A DNA stretch of 64,000 bases from Cristatella mucedo (lineage: Eukaryota > Bryozoa > Phylactolaemata > Cristatellidae), in NCBI GenBank assembly GCA_009760855.2, contig WPIO01000001.1, positions 4,826,501 to 4,890,500 on the forward strand. Reading direction: 5' to 3'. This document shows, piece by piece, positions 21,401 to 36,400 of this stretch. Under the pieces are notes generated by a model. The model did no database searches and was not told the origin of the DNA. It worked only from the letters and a program-made list of their open reading frames with translations. A program made the translations under genes and the position numbers. Each line of letters starts with the position of its first letter. Positions within the stretch are counted from its first letter, which is position 1.

Positions 21401-24400
21401 CAAAGGCCCGCCAAATGCTTTAATAAACAGGGTGCGTTTTAAGCTTCTTTTTAAATGTCGTCATGTCAGAGGACGTTGTGACATGTGTCGGCAGTGAGTT
21501 CCAGACTTTGGGAGCATAGGAACTAAATTCACGAATTCCAGCAGTTTTGAGGTTCGTAAGAGATATAGCTAAACGATTCGAGTCAGAACAGCAGGTTGTA
21601 CGATTCTTCGCCTGGTGGGGGAGTAGTTCTGATAGGAGGCTGGAGCCAGAGAATGAACGGACTTAAAAGGAAGTGACAGAGCCTTTAAGTCAATACGCTG
21701 CTTGATTGGGAACCAGTGCGGGTAGGCGAGAAGTGGTGCATATAATTAACTAGAATATAATTAATTTATATAGCGCCCCAAGAGAACTTAATCTCTATTC
21801 AGGCGCTTCACATATGCCTCGGGGCTCGAGCCCACGACCTCAGTCAGACCTTGGTCGGGGCGAGCACCTTAACCGCTAGACCAAACCAGCTCGGCAGTGT
21901 GATGTGGCAACTGCAATGCTCAAGACAGACAAGCCTAGCAGCAGAACTTTACACCAACTGTAAGCCCCTGATTGCACAGGCCACTAGACTAGCAAGCAGT
22001 GAATTATAGAAGCCGAGAAGAGATGTCACAAATGCATGGACCAGTCTCGAAGTAGTATCCCTCTGTAAGCAAGCCCGAATTTTACCAATGTTATGCAGCT
22101 GAAAGTAGGCGGCACACTTAACTGCGAAGCTGATGTGGTCGTCTAATTAAAGGTCACTTTGGAGGATACACCTAGATTACAGTGCAGACACCTTCATTAC
22201 GAGGTGAAGATTCAACAAGAGATATGCTGGCAGAGCCGATTTTGAGCATTAATTTTTCCAATTTCTTAATCACACATGGTGTGCCCATAACTAGTAGGTT
22301 AATTTTGTAGTCATTCAATTTAGGAAAGTTGGCTGCCATCCATGTGCGCGTGCCATCGATCCATCGATACATGCAGCAAGGGTGTTTAGAGAGCTCCACG
22401 TACTTGAGAGCTGGGAGGGATCAAAGCACAGGTACAACTAAATGTCCTCTGCATAGAAATGAAAGCTTAGATTATGCTTGGCGATCACATCGGCAAGAAG
22501 GAGTATAAACTGTGAAAAGAACCAGATCAAGCACATAGCCCTAAGGTACCCCGTACTTAAGTGGTTCCTCATATAATCTTTTGTCTGTTCACACTAATAT
22601 TCTGCAAAAGTTTATGTGAAGGAACACGACTCTTGCAGCCTGCGAGCACTGGGCAGAGACCTTACGAGGGCTCTCAGACTGCCTAAGCAGCCACAAGCTC
22701 ACGAGCGGTGGAAGGGCAGACGATGACTCGGCAGTCCTGCCCAAATCCATGCATTGGCACATTTGTGGGGACATCCATATACCACAAACTGCTGCCAGCT
22801 GTCGGGCGGGTTCTGAACGAGCAATGGCCCGACAGTGCGAAAAACAACGTGCATGGAATATAAGGACTGCCGAAGGAGTACAACGGGGAGGGGAGGGCTA
22901 GATCCCTCGAAGCCGGCAGCCGTCTAGTGTGTGTAGACTGGGCTTGGCCGGCATAGCTTGAAATAAAAGTTTTGGTGTTGTAGCCAGCAGACTTGTTGCT
23001 CGGTCTGCTACCCAGCCTGACGACAGGTCGTGCAAAGGGCTATCACAGTCGAGCATTCCATTCAACTCGGGTTTGAACACGGCAGAAAGCAACAGTCGCG
23101 GTGTTCTTTTCTAGGCTATGCATACTTTAATGTTGCGACAACATTTAGCATATCACCAAATGTATTAGGAAAAGGTAAAGGCATTTTACTTAAGAATTTA
23201 AATGCTTTCACCTCATCAAGCAGGAGAAAGTGTCGGCAACGTCAAATGAACCTTTGGACAATCTCAGATTCAGCAAGAGAAGGACTTAATTAACCGGACA
23301 TAATTCAATACAGCCGTTGCTAAAACAAAAAGCTGCATAGTACATTCAGGAAAGACACCTAAAACTTTTCTTGCGGTTTCTTATCTGTGAGCTTCTTTAA
23401 CCTCCACTATTTGTTAGGCATCAAATCTGCCAATTTCAAAGATCTTCGATATTACATAGTATACCACTATCGGATTTTGGCATTTTCCCACACTTAACAG
23501 TGGAAATTATTACTACAGCAAACCAGAAAATCTGTTCACGATCTTTATTCTTTCATTCAAATTTAGGTAAAACTGAAACCTTTTCAGCACCTGAAAGAAA
23601 AGCACGGCATTCGTTTAAAGGGGGCCAAACTCGAAAAGGAATGCTTGAGTTACTATTAAAGTTAGGCAGCCACTACAGCAACAGCAAAAATATAATCCAT
23701 AAGAACGAAGTTTATTAAATCTATTCTCTGACACGTAGAGGCACATAATAACCCGATAAACTATTCAAAATACAAATATGCCTTCCCCGACCATGTCTTC
23801 TTGACGGTACCAAAATTAGAAAAATGGCCAGCTGCATGCAGTAAGTCGAAAGATTAATTTGCTATAGCTTTTTAAAAATACCATTTTTTATTCACGGCTA
23901 TCTTCACAGTCGAATGGACTTTAATCAATATTGCCATATTGATGCAGAAAGACAACTTAAAAACACATGATTATAAGAGTTCGGGTTAACTCTACAGTGG
24001 TCAGAATCAGCTTCCTATACTCCAATTGTCGTGCAGCAATTTATGAGCTAACAAATTTATAAATTATTGCGTGCCAGCCATTATCTAATAAGACTATATA
24101 TCACTAAGAACATGAGACATGCAGATATCCAGAATATAGAATAATGCTGATAGATCAGACATAACCAAAATATGCGTAAAACGAATCTTAGTGCATTACA
24201 ATAGCACAGCAAAAGCTTGCAGTAAAAAAAGGTAGTCTCAACCGTTCTTAATGCTTTCGTTGAACTTGAAATTGTTCTGCAAAGTATTTTGTATGATTAA
24301 CACTAAGGAAAAAGTAAAACTGAACACCTTTACTGCAGGTGGCAGAGCTTTCCGTACTATCCCAGATGAAAGCAAAGTTGGACATCAGGAAAGATGTTCC

Positions 24401-27400
24401 TGTTATACATAACAATACGCTGCGTGTAGCTGCTAGAATTAAAGTGTACTAACGAAGCAGGTGCACGAGGGCTTCTGAGTGAATGAAAGCCTAAGTTGAC
24501 GATAGACTAGCCGTCTGATGGCTAAACACTTGCACCACCACATCAGCATTGCTGAACATTGAGACCTTGATTTGAGTCAGCCTAATTGACCGTATTTTTC
24601 AGAAACATTCCCCTGCAAAGCATTGAACTTCAATAGGCAAACTGAAATTTAGACGCAAGCTCGCCAAGAAGCCAGATAGTAAAGGATTATATGGCAAACC
24701 ACTAAATTAGTCTGCTTGTTATAACTGCTCAATGAACATATCCACTAGCTCGTGCAATCAGCAAAGACACTTATCAGAAAAAAAGAGGATTTGTCAACAT
24801 AGCTAGCACAAAACAATCGGAGGATATTTTTGTCGCCACAGGTGAATACCTCACCTGCATAAAATTAGAGAATGTCACGCACACCATCATCAGCTTGTGT
24901 ACTATTCTTAGCAGGTCAGGATTAGTAAGCATACAATCCTTCAGACAGTTATTCAGAAAGCCGGTATGCAATCGCAGCACGTCGTCCACATTTGACACCT
25001 GAAGTAAGAAGGTATGCAGTGAGCAACAGAAACCGAGATGTTGAACTATTCAAGATAAAGAACAGTCAATGCACTGACTCTTGTAGCTATACTTACGTCT
25101 TGCAACCGAGCCTCAAATTCGTGCCAATAACTATTGACGACTTCAAACATCATGTAATACTGGAAATGCTGCACAAAATGGAGCATGCGTTGGCGAAGAG
25201 CAAAGGCAGGAGCATACCAGCGTACACTGTGTAAACTGGACCGTTTGGCTGACTTGTTCGAAAGCCACACACTACAAGTACCAAGAATGTATTACTAGAT
25301 AGTTGTCTGCATAGAATTTTAATACGATACCTAGCAAGTCAGGCTGAGCTCAAATGGAAAATCAAATAACATGAAAATGCGAACTTCTTACTTGCACACT
25401 TGTCGTTCCACATGCTTTGTATAGAATAGATGGCGGAAGAGCATCTGATAACGAAACATCGTTTTCTTATTCAGTACCAGTGACAGAGGCCATTTAACGA
25501 TATAGTTAAAGGAAAATGCCTCCAGACCAGAGAGGTGCAAATCCGTCGGATCGATGCGGAAATCTGAAACAAAACATGTTGATGAAGGATAAAACTAAAG
25601 TAGAATGTGAAATAAGTTAAAAAATCAGTTTGTTGTATTCCCTATCAGCGATCTCATCCAAGCCTGATATCCCTATCTACATTAATTAAACATTATTTAT
25701 TTGCCATCATGCCAAGCTTATCATATGATCATTAAATTATCGATCAATAGTATTAGGATCCATGTATCCTAGAAATTCAAGTTTTAAATGAAAGAGAGAA
25801 CTGACAGCCAGATTGGTTTCGCTAGGCTTTTGCATTGGTTTCGTCTGTACAAGCAATCAGAGCATTGCTTGCTTTCTGCAAGACAAGTATTGCAGCCTCG
25901 ACGTTGGAACCTGAACGTGCACCTGGGGCAAAGGAAGCAGATTGACTGCAAATGAGTGTTTAGATCAGCAGGCAGGAAAGACTATACCGGGATTTGGTTC
26001 AAGCTCTTTGGCTCATCCTATGCCTGACTCATTGCCCTTCTTTTCACTCTGTCCCAACCCACTCCACAGAGTCTGCAGTGAGGATCTGGGGGTGGGAAGG
26101 GCATAAAAGACAACAATGGAAAGTTGGCTCAACTGGCTCTACCTTCTCAGGCAGTAAGCATTAAGCTACCTGATGAACATACAATAAAGTACGGATGATC
26201 ACATTGTTTACTTGTGGACGTCTGCCTGCAGCCATTTTGTACAATAGGTTTGCACAGCTCTAATTATAGAGCAAGAGCACAAAACAAAGTTGAAAAAGGA
26301 AGTAATATGAAGGGAGTGTGGACTTACAACATCCCATATCCGTTTTTGCAAGCTAAACGTAACATGAAAAAGCACCTTCCTCACTCCAAGCAATCCAGAA
26401 AAAACTCACGTGTGACTCCACTGGAGTGCTTCACTTCACCATGTTTTGTAGCAGCTCTATAGAAAACATTGTGACACTTTGAGTTACATATGTAATGTAA
26501 TGTATCTCCGTCAGTAACTCCACAAAGTCATAAAGACCATGTGGGTGTTACGCAGGAGAGTTTTGTATAGCGCACTCACAGCCTAAGCGGCTTTCGGTAC
26601 GCATTCGGTAGCCAACAGATCCCTTCAAACCAAGGCCCCTGAGAAAGATTTAGTACACGTGTGAATTTCGACACACTAATTTGTCCTGTAGCATGCCATT
26701 AGGCATTTCGCTACCCTCAATGGGAGAGAGTATACTACTCTAGGACTCTAGGACTCAAGATTGCAATGCCCGAGCCGCAAGAATGCACTTGGCTGGAAGA
26801 ACCCGTCACTCGCACTTCACGACATTGGTCGTGGTTTTGAGTCTCATAGCAGGCAATTCTTAAGTGCCTAATGCAAGTGGGCGAAAGCTGCTACGGCTCC
26901 TCTGCTGTAACATAAACGAAGTTGTTGTTTCAGCTAACCTTAACTCTTACTATTATCACATTTTCATCAATTCATCTTGAAAACTGGACCTGCACTAACT
27001 ATGATGCAAGACAAGGGTTCGAGAATGTATGCCTCATTACCAACGTTGAAAATATGAAGCAATAAGCCATCGCATCTCAGCATATCAGCATCACAGCAAG
27101 TCAGGTTCCACAATGCTACCAGGGGCTAGTCCCCCATGCTTCTAACGAAGTGCTTACGCACAGACACAAACGATTATACAAGCAGCAAAAGTAAGAGCTC
27201 CAGTGCATACGATTAAACCAACGAGCCAGCAAAAAAATGCTTAAGGGCACATGGAAGGTTACTATGTCAGTACACTAGCCAAGAAAGTTTCAACAGTAGG
27301 GATAAACACAACAGAGATACCCAGTTGCTCCAGCTGCACAGTCAACTGATATTCCAGCCAAAGAACCATAAAAGTACAGCCCCTCCCAGAATAACGGTTC

Positions 27401-30400
27401 TTAAAAACTACATTCCTATTTAAAGAATTCGTTAGATAAGATTCATTAAACCGGTTGCACAGCTTCAGCAAACACAACCAGGGTAATTTTTAAATATCAA
27501 TTATCATTGAGTCAAGCCGGAGCTCATTCAACTATAACTTGCTGAGCAGTAGCAAAGTCACTACAGATGTAGAGGCAATCATAGGCTACAAAACACCACA
27601 TTGCAAGCAAGTACTTAGCAAAATAAGATGTGCCATTGAAGATGATCCTGGTCTATAAAGCTACAAAGCTGAGTGGATGCGCTGACACTTTAGTTACGCC
27701 ATCAAATTGCACGCATCTCAAAAGTGGGATAAAGTTAAAAATAATTTGTATTGTCTCATTGACAGCCGTAGACCAATTGCAGCGATCTTGTGACCAATTG
27801 ACGCTCTTTGTATGGCAATGATCGGTGTCTATTGCTCAGGAAAAAATAGTACAGCTAACTGAATTCAAACCTGATAATCTACGATCCATAATACGTGACA
27901 CTAATCACTAAGCAACCGGTAAGCCAAGAAGATGGGATGCAGCACAATGACCAATATGACGGCATGAAACCGATACCTTTTTCGAAAGCTGTTTCGATAG
28001 TCAGTATTTTGAATAACTGTGTAATTAGGTCATATGGCAAAAGCTCGACCCTAAAAAATAAATATGACCATTTTAGGTACGACTAAGAACTTTGGGTTTT
28101 ATTGGTATGTGATTAAGAACGGCAAAGTATAATGCAAAGCCCTGTTGACAGGTTCACATGTGCTGCGAGTTCCTGCAGCATGGAAGCTAACCGAAGATCG
28201 TCCTTGTAAGGATCATTGGCAGCAGTGCTGGTCCTCAAAGCTAGCTCCAATAGGGATTCCAGACGTTGAGGCATTATTTGTTTGGCAGGAGTTAAGGCGC
28301 TCAACTTACAAAACTGACTTACTTGTTTGGCATGCTCACAAAGCCACTGAACACATGACAACTAAGAGAACAGTATAAATAACAACATAGCCATTTTATG
28401 GCAACCAAAAATGGGGAAGTTTAGGCTTTACACACGGTGGCAAGTCCAACAAGTCGTACGTATTCATTTTATTAATTGTCTTTCGGCAGTGATACCATTG
28501 CACGTGCAAGAACTTGGTATCACAAGCATGACTACAGAGCACTACAAGCATAGCACAAAGAAGGGAGTCAACGTCAATAAAGACTGCATCTCTGCAGAAA
28601 CTGAGGGATCAACGAAGGATTGGCAAAGTATGAAAAAATCCTGTGTAAGAACGCACACAGACTTAAACCTGGTGGCTAGTAAAAGAGTATTTTTGCATCT
28701 TACTCGATTCTCCCTTCATTTCTCCTCAGGCTGCTTCAATTAGTTGTTCTAATTCTGGACTGACTAGCAGCTGTGCCAGAAGGGGCATTTCATTTTGGAA
28801 GTAATTGATTGCGCTGTGAGATATTGCTGTGGCCTAAATGAACCTATGATATTTTGCCAAAATGACATGCTAACAAATCACTGTATTGGAAATGTAAAGG
28901 ATATCTTCCATGTGTTTCTTCATCTCTTCCTCAGCCATATCCATAAACTGTACGATGAAGTCACCTTGGTCAAGGAGGAAGTAGTGTTTCATAGACCTGT
29001 CATGTATACAGAAAAAATAAAAGGTTAGCAATTAAGATAGTTGAATGCATTCCTACTGCTTCATATGCCATAATTTCTATATAAGGAAATACAATGGAAT
29101 ATTTTCAAGTTATTTAATACACACCGTAGTCGCGGGAGCAAATCAACTTTTCCAATTAGTAAGTCCAGAAGTAACTTGCTTGCATATGTATGTGCCATCT
29201 CAATTTGCTCAACATAATGCCTTTCCTTGACTGTGTACATAACTTCCTTTGCACCAGGAGATCGAATGTCGACATCTACGACGGCATCGAAACCATGGTG
29301 AGGGTTAGTCTGAGCAACCAAGCAGAAATGAGGGCAGAAAGTTTCCAAGTCGAGTTACATGCTTAATGTATATTTCCCAGGAGTGACAGACTATGCATTT
29401 TGTTAAAGATCCGGTAGCAAAAAGCAACCGGCATTTTCGGTGCACTGTGGAAACATGAGGACCAATAGGAGGGCTCACGAGTGAGATCTTGGTTGACCGG
29501 TCAAGGCATGGAATACAGTTTTAGGCTTTCAAAATACAGCATCAAAAAGCAATACATCGTGAACCACCTTAAGTAGACCCACACAATCGTCTTCGAGAGG
29601 TCATCCTGCAGCGTCAGAACAACTGCACAGTGCTGCAGTGCTACCATGCATAAACGATAAAATAATGTTAAAACTGAAACAGAAACAGCTGGCAGAGCTC
29701 AAGCCCAATAGCTCTTGCCTACAATCCAACAAAATTACTTGCATTTTCAATTATGCTCTCTGTTTGAAATTGGCACACAAGTTTGCACCACAATACCAAT
29801 GTTGTGGACGAAGTTACAAGCTATATACTTACCACATAGCCGAACGACATTGAGATATTTCCCGGTATTCAAGATTTTCTGAGCCACACCCTCCAAAAAT
29901 AGTGGTGTTCTCTCACGATAAACGGTATAATGCTGTTCCCAGTTGGCATCATCGTATTCTTCTAGCTCTTTCTGTAGAGTCTCATTCTCGACGATCATAA
30001 ACTAAAAACCAACGACCTCTGTTCTATCTAATAGATCAAACTCACAGCATATGCATATATTGCAAAGACGGTTAGCTGCAAACCACAAGTGCTGCTTATC
30101 CAGGCATCAGATAGAAATTCTCTATAGAATTTAAATAACGATAAAGATCCGTGTTAGTGAAGGTGATCATGTTACCTCATGATAAGGGTCACTGATGATA
30201 CCCTTGTAGATCCATTTTTCAAGGATTTCTAAGAAAGGAACACATGCCTGTAAAGAGTTCAAAAAATACGTTACTGAAAGACCTCAAATCACAATGACAT
30301 GGTGGACAGGTTGGACTGATAGAAATTAGCAAGACCCCTACTGTAATAGCAACAAAAAGAATAAAAGACCTCTGTTGCTAACAAGTCAGGGACAAAGTTC

Positions 30401-33400
30401 AACTAGATAACAGAAGTGCAATGAATGAGCACAGTACCTTTATGCATAATCACACTGAGGTTGACCGATGCCTGTTTTTGTATGCAGCAGCAGTTTACAA
30501 CTCTTAACGATTGATTCAATAACAAGAGAAGTGGCCTCAACAAAGAGCTTCAGGTAAGGATCACAATGGGTCAAGGATGAATAAGTGCAAACTTAAACGG
30601 GAAGATTATCAAGTTCAGTTATGCATTTAGCTAACATCATGGACCGTTAGTCCCTAAAATTCCTGATTTTCCTTTTGAAGCATCCTAAACGTGAGCGATA
30701 CATAGGTGACAAAAAATCTTCTCTGCATCGTCTTTGAGCTCAGATCTTTGCCCTAGCGAGCCTTGAAAAACAAAGAATTAAAATGTCATAGATATGTGAT
30801 ATTGCATTATAATGCCTGTACGAATGCAAACCGTACATAAAGAACAGGAAAAGCAGCTTCACTGTGAATGGTATTACATTTTCATAGACCACGTGATGTG
30901 GAATCGGGTGCTGTATTTTTTAACGAAACATCAAGCAAGCAAAAGGTATAAAACTGCTTATAAGAATTACAATTGCTGAATCTAGTAGTTTCAAACTTTC
31001 GCAGCCCGATAATTTTACCTGCCGTTATGTATCACACCAGATCCAAAATGGAAGCAGTTTATTGCATATAGGAGCTCAAGCAGAAAACGATGGGTTGCTA
31101 TGCCCCTCACCTCAAAGCCTTTTGTTTCGGCTACTTTTTATTGTTCAATAAATTCACTGGATTCAATACACTTCTGACAAACGTTAAGATAACATCTCTT
31201 GGCCACCATACAAGATTGCGCAGGAGTCTCCAGTCAGTTGCTGCAAAGCTTCCGGGTCACAATCAGGTCATTTTGGTTTCCACGAAAGCTAGATTGCAAG
31301 GGTAAATTAGGCCTATGTTGTGCATCTTTTCACTATCGGATGATAAATCTTAGCTCCGACAGGCATGTCTTTGCTACAGTAACTCACCATTCGCAAGTTT
31401 CCTGCCAGTGCAATTTTCTGCTTACTGCTGAAGCACAACTCTGCAGCTAGGTTTGTCTGGCGTGAACATCACAACAGCAGCATTATATCACTCCTCCTGA
31501 CCTGCACTGGATCCCCATCAAGCAGCATATCGACTGCAAGGTACTCTCCCTTACTTTTGGGTCCCTTCATTCTCTTACTCAGCCTACCTTTCAGAGCTAC
31601 TTCCTAATCAGCCTTTGCATTGTAGCATCAGCTCTACTAAGTCAGGTCGTTTAGCTATGCCTCTAACCAACTTCAAACCTTTGGATACCGTGTTTTCATT
31701 TCGTATGCTCCCAAAGCTTGGAACTGACTCCCGACTGATCTCACGACATCCCCTGACTTGGCATTTAAAAGAAGCTAAAAACCCACCTAGGTCCTTACAG
31801 CTTTTACCCAGCCTACGTGCACTGTCATTTGTATGTTAATGCATTCTGCCAGTGGTGGCACATAATCACTAATGAAATAATATGCTTTCTTTCCAACATT
31901 TTTGAAGAGCCGAACATGAGATTTGGTTCTCTTAGGGTGATATACATGTGTATTAGAACTAATGTTACATCTGCAGTAAAAAAAAATTCCATTTTTGCAT
32001 TTCATGTCAGGTTCTGGCTTCAGGCATTATCAGACCCATATTTTACAGGCATTTGGTGAACCCGGGGATCATAAATACTTAATGTATCTTAAGAATGCGC
32101 ATGAAAATATTTAGCTGAACTATAATTAAGCTATTTGATTTTAATATTCTTAGAAAGTACCACTCTCTCCATTATTATCCTCTTACATGAGCAAAGTCGA
32201 TGCCTGCATGGACGCAAAAGAAAACATGCGAGCTGATCTACGAGAATTATACAGCTTAGAAATGTTGCTGCATTAACGAAGCATGTTGCTACGGTAAGTT
32301 GTACTTGAAAGCGATTAAAAGAGCCAAAATTTGCTACAAAAAACAAGCAAAATATATCTCCATCCGTTTAAATAAAACGATAAGACCCTAATAAAAAGAA
32401 CAAAGGTACAGCAGCACAGTATATGTGGAAAATAGCTAAAATCGTATAGAAGTTTTTAACTCACCGACTGGGTCAAAAACAAGCACACATCTTGTGCTTT
32501 TGAATCCCTACAATTAAATGCATGACCATGAATCAACTGGCGAGGCCACGACTAGTCCTTAATTGTAGCATGACTATGAAACATGGTAACTCACAAATGC
32601 ACAAGCGGTCATAATAAGTATTCTGAAGAGAATAGACAGGCCTATACAACACCTTACAACTGCTATCAGGAGGGGGATTTGTAATATGATGCCAGATCAT
32701 GCACGAATACTAGAACTATAGTCTATATAACTCATATAGAATCGGCGCAAAAATAAATTCTTTCATAAAAATTCATAATAATTTCACCAGGCGCAAAAAT
32801 AAATTCTTGCAGTGTGGCCGCCGCTGCGGTGGCTGTAAAATCGTTCAGGTAATAAGAGGGCTTTCTACGATGCCAGGCAAACTAAACTATGCGAAGTATT
32901 GGAAAATATTGATTGACAACCCAAAAACAAAAGCATATGCTGTTGGTGTGCGTGGATTTAGTGTAACGTCTTCCTACCACGATTCTTGATGACCCCCTTT
33001 GTCTGGCCACGAATAGAGGCGAGACTGCCAGCTTCTGCATTGTCTCATATGCTGTAGCACATTTCAAAAAGCCTGAGCTTTACTGAAAAGTTCAGGTACG
33101 GGTGTCGGCACGAACAACGGCCTCTGCCGCCTGACGACAAGGCTCCATAGCGGTAGTAGTACAGGGTTCGAATCAGGCGGCTAGCTGAGCCACTCCACCA
33201 GTACCACATTACGACTCGTCAAAAGGTACATCATCTTCCAGGCAGTTTGCATAGGGTGGGCATCTTGCTGCCCAAGGTAACGACCTCCAAACAGAGTATT
33301 TGAGCCTCGAAGTCCACTTTTCTTGATCAACAATGACTTGAGTACAGTACCCTTCGAAAAATCCTCGTCTGCATCGCACCAAAGTCCCTCTAGCCAAGTG

Positions 33401-36400
33401 TGTTCATCCAATTGATGTTTGTAAGTTATTTAGCATCATGAGAATGTGAAAACACTAGATGGTGTAACAAACAAAGTCATAAAGTGCCTAATTGGCCCAC
33501 TAACCCCATCGTTTTCTGCTTGAGCTCCTAAACAAAGTAAACCAAGCACAAGCACTGTATCGTTGCCACTTTCATTTTAGTCTTTTACCACGACTGAGGA
33601 CCTGAGCAAGACTACGAGCAAAACAAACAGTGCCAATGCTACCAATATTATTTTACTTATAATACAATATTAAGCAAAGGTATTTCGTGCATCGAACATC
33701 ACTGCAAGAATAGGGGAGTAATTGCATCCCAGTTTTTCAAGAGATAGTACAGTCTAAGAGGTACCATAGAAATAGCACTGACGAATTAGCCTAAAGGCCA
33801 AAAGAATTATGGGAGAACAGTAATGTAGACGAGTTCTGGCACATAAGAGGTTGTAAACATTATGCCTTCGTGAGTAACACAGAAGGAGAATTCTGTCACG
33901 GCCCTAATGTTAAGACTGGCCCATTTAATGCTAATGAGTAATCAGTGGTGTCCAGGGTAACATTCTAACGGCCCTCAGTTCCAGAAAACGATCAAGGCAA
34001 TGGTGCCAGCACTCACCCATTTAAAGCAGTCGTTCTTTCGTGCAGCAGGCTAAGTACAGCAGCACCAGTGCAGCTACCCTAAAGCAAATTAATAGCATAA
34101 ACAGTTCAGCGATTAATGTCCCACATTGTTCATGCTTTACGATCATCTGCAAGTGAATTACCTTTCTCAATATGCAAATGCATCAGTAGACAATGTCCTC
34201 ATATAACGCACACAAAGTAGTCACAAAACAGAACACCGTAGAAAATAGTATTGCCTAAATAATATTTGTCTGCTCCTTCACAGTAAGAACACGGTGGCAT
34301 GGCAAGGACTGTGGCAATATCCAGTTGACCACTGCATCATACCACAGCAGCAGGCTTCACCACCCAAATACAGTCAGTCCATATACCCGGCAATAAAAAA
34401 AAACCCAGGCAGTGATCCGAAATGGAAGCTCGGCATAAGGAATAAACACAGCGTGTGATCAAGATTAGCCAGCAATTATGCAGGGAAAATGCAGCAAAAG
34501 AGACAGGCTGAGGTAACCCTGGGAAGGGCAAAACATGTCTACTTTTAAATCAGACGGCCTTGGCATAACCAGGATTAAGCCATGAATACTAGCTGATTCA
34601 ACAGCCTCTTTTGTATAGCGACAAAAGAGTCTTTAAGGCTATCACCACCATATGCAGCAAAGGATCGCCCACCACAGGACTCGAACCCACGACCTCGAGG
34701 CCGAGGTCATAAAAAGCAACCGCCTTATCTAGTATAGCGACAGAAGAGCCTTTACGTCTATCACCACCGCTTGCAGCAAAGGATCGCCCACTACAGGACT
34801 CGAACCCAAGACCTCGGGACCGTTCATGAAAAGCAACCGCCTTACCTAGCGTGCCATCACGGCTCACCGAATGGGGTCAGACCTTAACATTTCCGGGTGC
34901 AGACATCAGGGGAAGGCAGAAAGGCCGTGCCGCCGACCGAGCAGCCGAACTCGTGGGAAGCCTAACAAATAGCATAAAAACCAGACCTAGCTTTCAACTA
35001 GACCTCCATTTGGGTTTGCCATTCGGGTTACTACCTCCTCCAAGTGCAGTGGAGAAGAAACAATTCCAAATGATGCAGTAGAAAGACATGCAAAAACAGT
35101 CAAATCAATAAATAGCTCATTTTGCATTCTGGCAACTCTTTGCACATCAGGCCTTGCTAATTCCAGTCGTACAGGCATCAGAAAATGCAGTTACGGATTC
35201 GGATTGGGTCTCTTATGGATGATAATGCTGCTAAAGAATCAGATGGGATGCCTTATTCACCAATCATCACAAAACTTCTCAAGATGACTGTTTTACGGTC
35301 AGACAACATTGCTTGACTACCAAGCGATCAAGTCATGTTGAAGAACATTTGGAGCACCCAGCAGATATTCCAGCCACAATATGTCTAATTTGTAGATATG
35401 GCTTAAATAAGTAAAAGTAAATAGCTGATTTAACAGCCTCTTTTTGTATAGCGACAGAAGAGCCTTGACGGCTATCACTACAGCTTGCAGTGGCAATAAG
35501 GATAGCCCACCACAGGATTAGAACCCGGAAAGCAACCGCTTTACCTAGTGAGCCATTACAGCTTCGTAAAGTACAGCACGAGACTACACGTAAAGAGTGA
35601 AAGATGGTCACAAAGAGCCACAGCATCCTAAGTGCTTAACAACAGCATCCATATATTCTCTATCCTAGCACCCTCGTACTCGACTCGGTCTAGTCATGAT
35701 TATATTGCTTCAGCTTCCAACGAACTAGTTTTACCAAATATTGCAAATGTCTCGACAGCCTAGCCAGCTCAATCCACTTATATGGTCGGTCAACGGCATG
35801 GCGCTGACTGCCATGAACTCATTCTGAATGTTGGTGGCAATGTGAAGAAGCAAGCCTAATCCAGCTAATTCGTTCAGTCACAGAAGTCAGCCAAGTTTTA
35901 TAACCTTACTGGTGAGATTTAATAAGTTGTGGCAGCTTGTATATGCAACATAAATTATAGCAGTTCATAGTCTGTAACAGGCATAGGTAAACTTTTACAG
36001 CCACTGATACAACAAATACTAGGAAAGCAGGCAGATACCTTGTTGATGGAGTTGGCAACTGAAGCCAATATTTCCATCAAGCTCATCGTAGGTTGGATGT
36101 AAAACCAGATTTTCTGCAGAGATAGCTGGCCCTGTAAATGCAGAAGTAATTAAAACTAAGTAAAGGAATAATAGATTTGCCAACGTTAAAAAGTTAGAAA
36201 AACACTTTCGACGGACAGCAACAGCTGCCACAGGTGGAAGCAACATCGATGGGGTATAGAGTACAATATTTTAAAATACATACCAATTTAAACAGATGTT
36301 CCAACTGGGCAATGAGAATGTAGTACTCCTTGATCAATGATCGCATCGCAGCTGCTAATGCTTGATTTACCAGACCATGCTCAAAAGCATCTTTTTCTGT

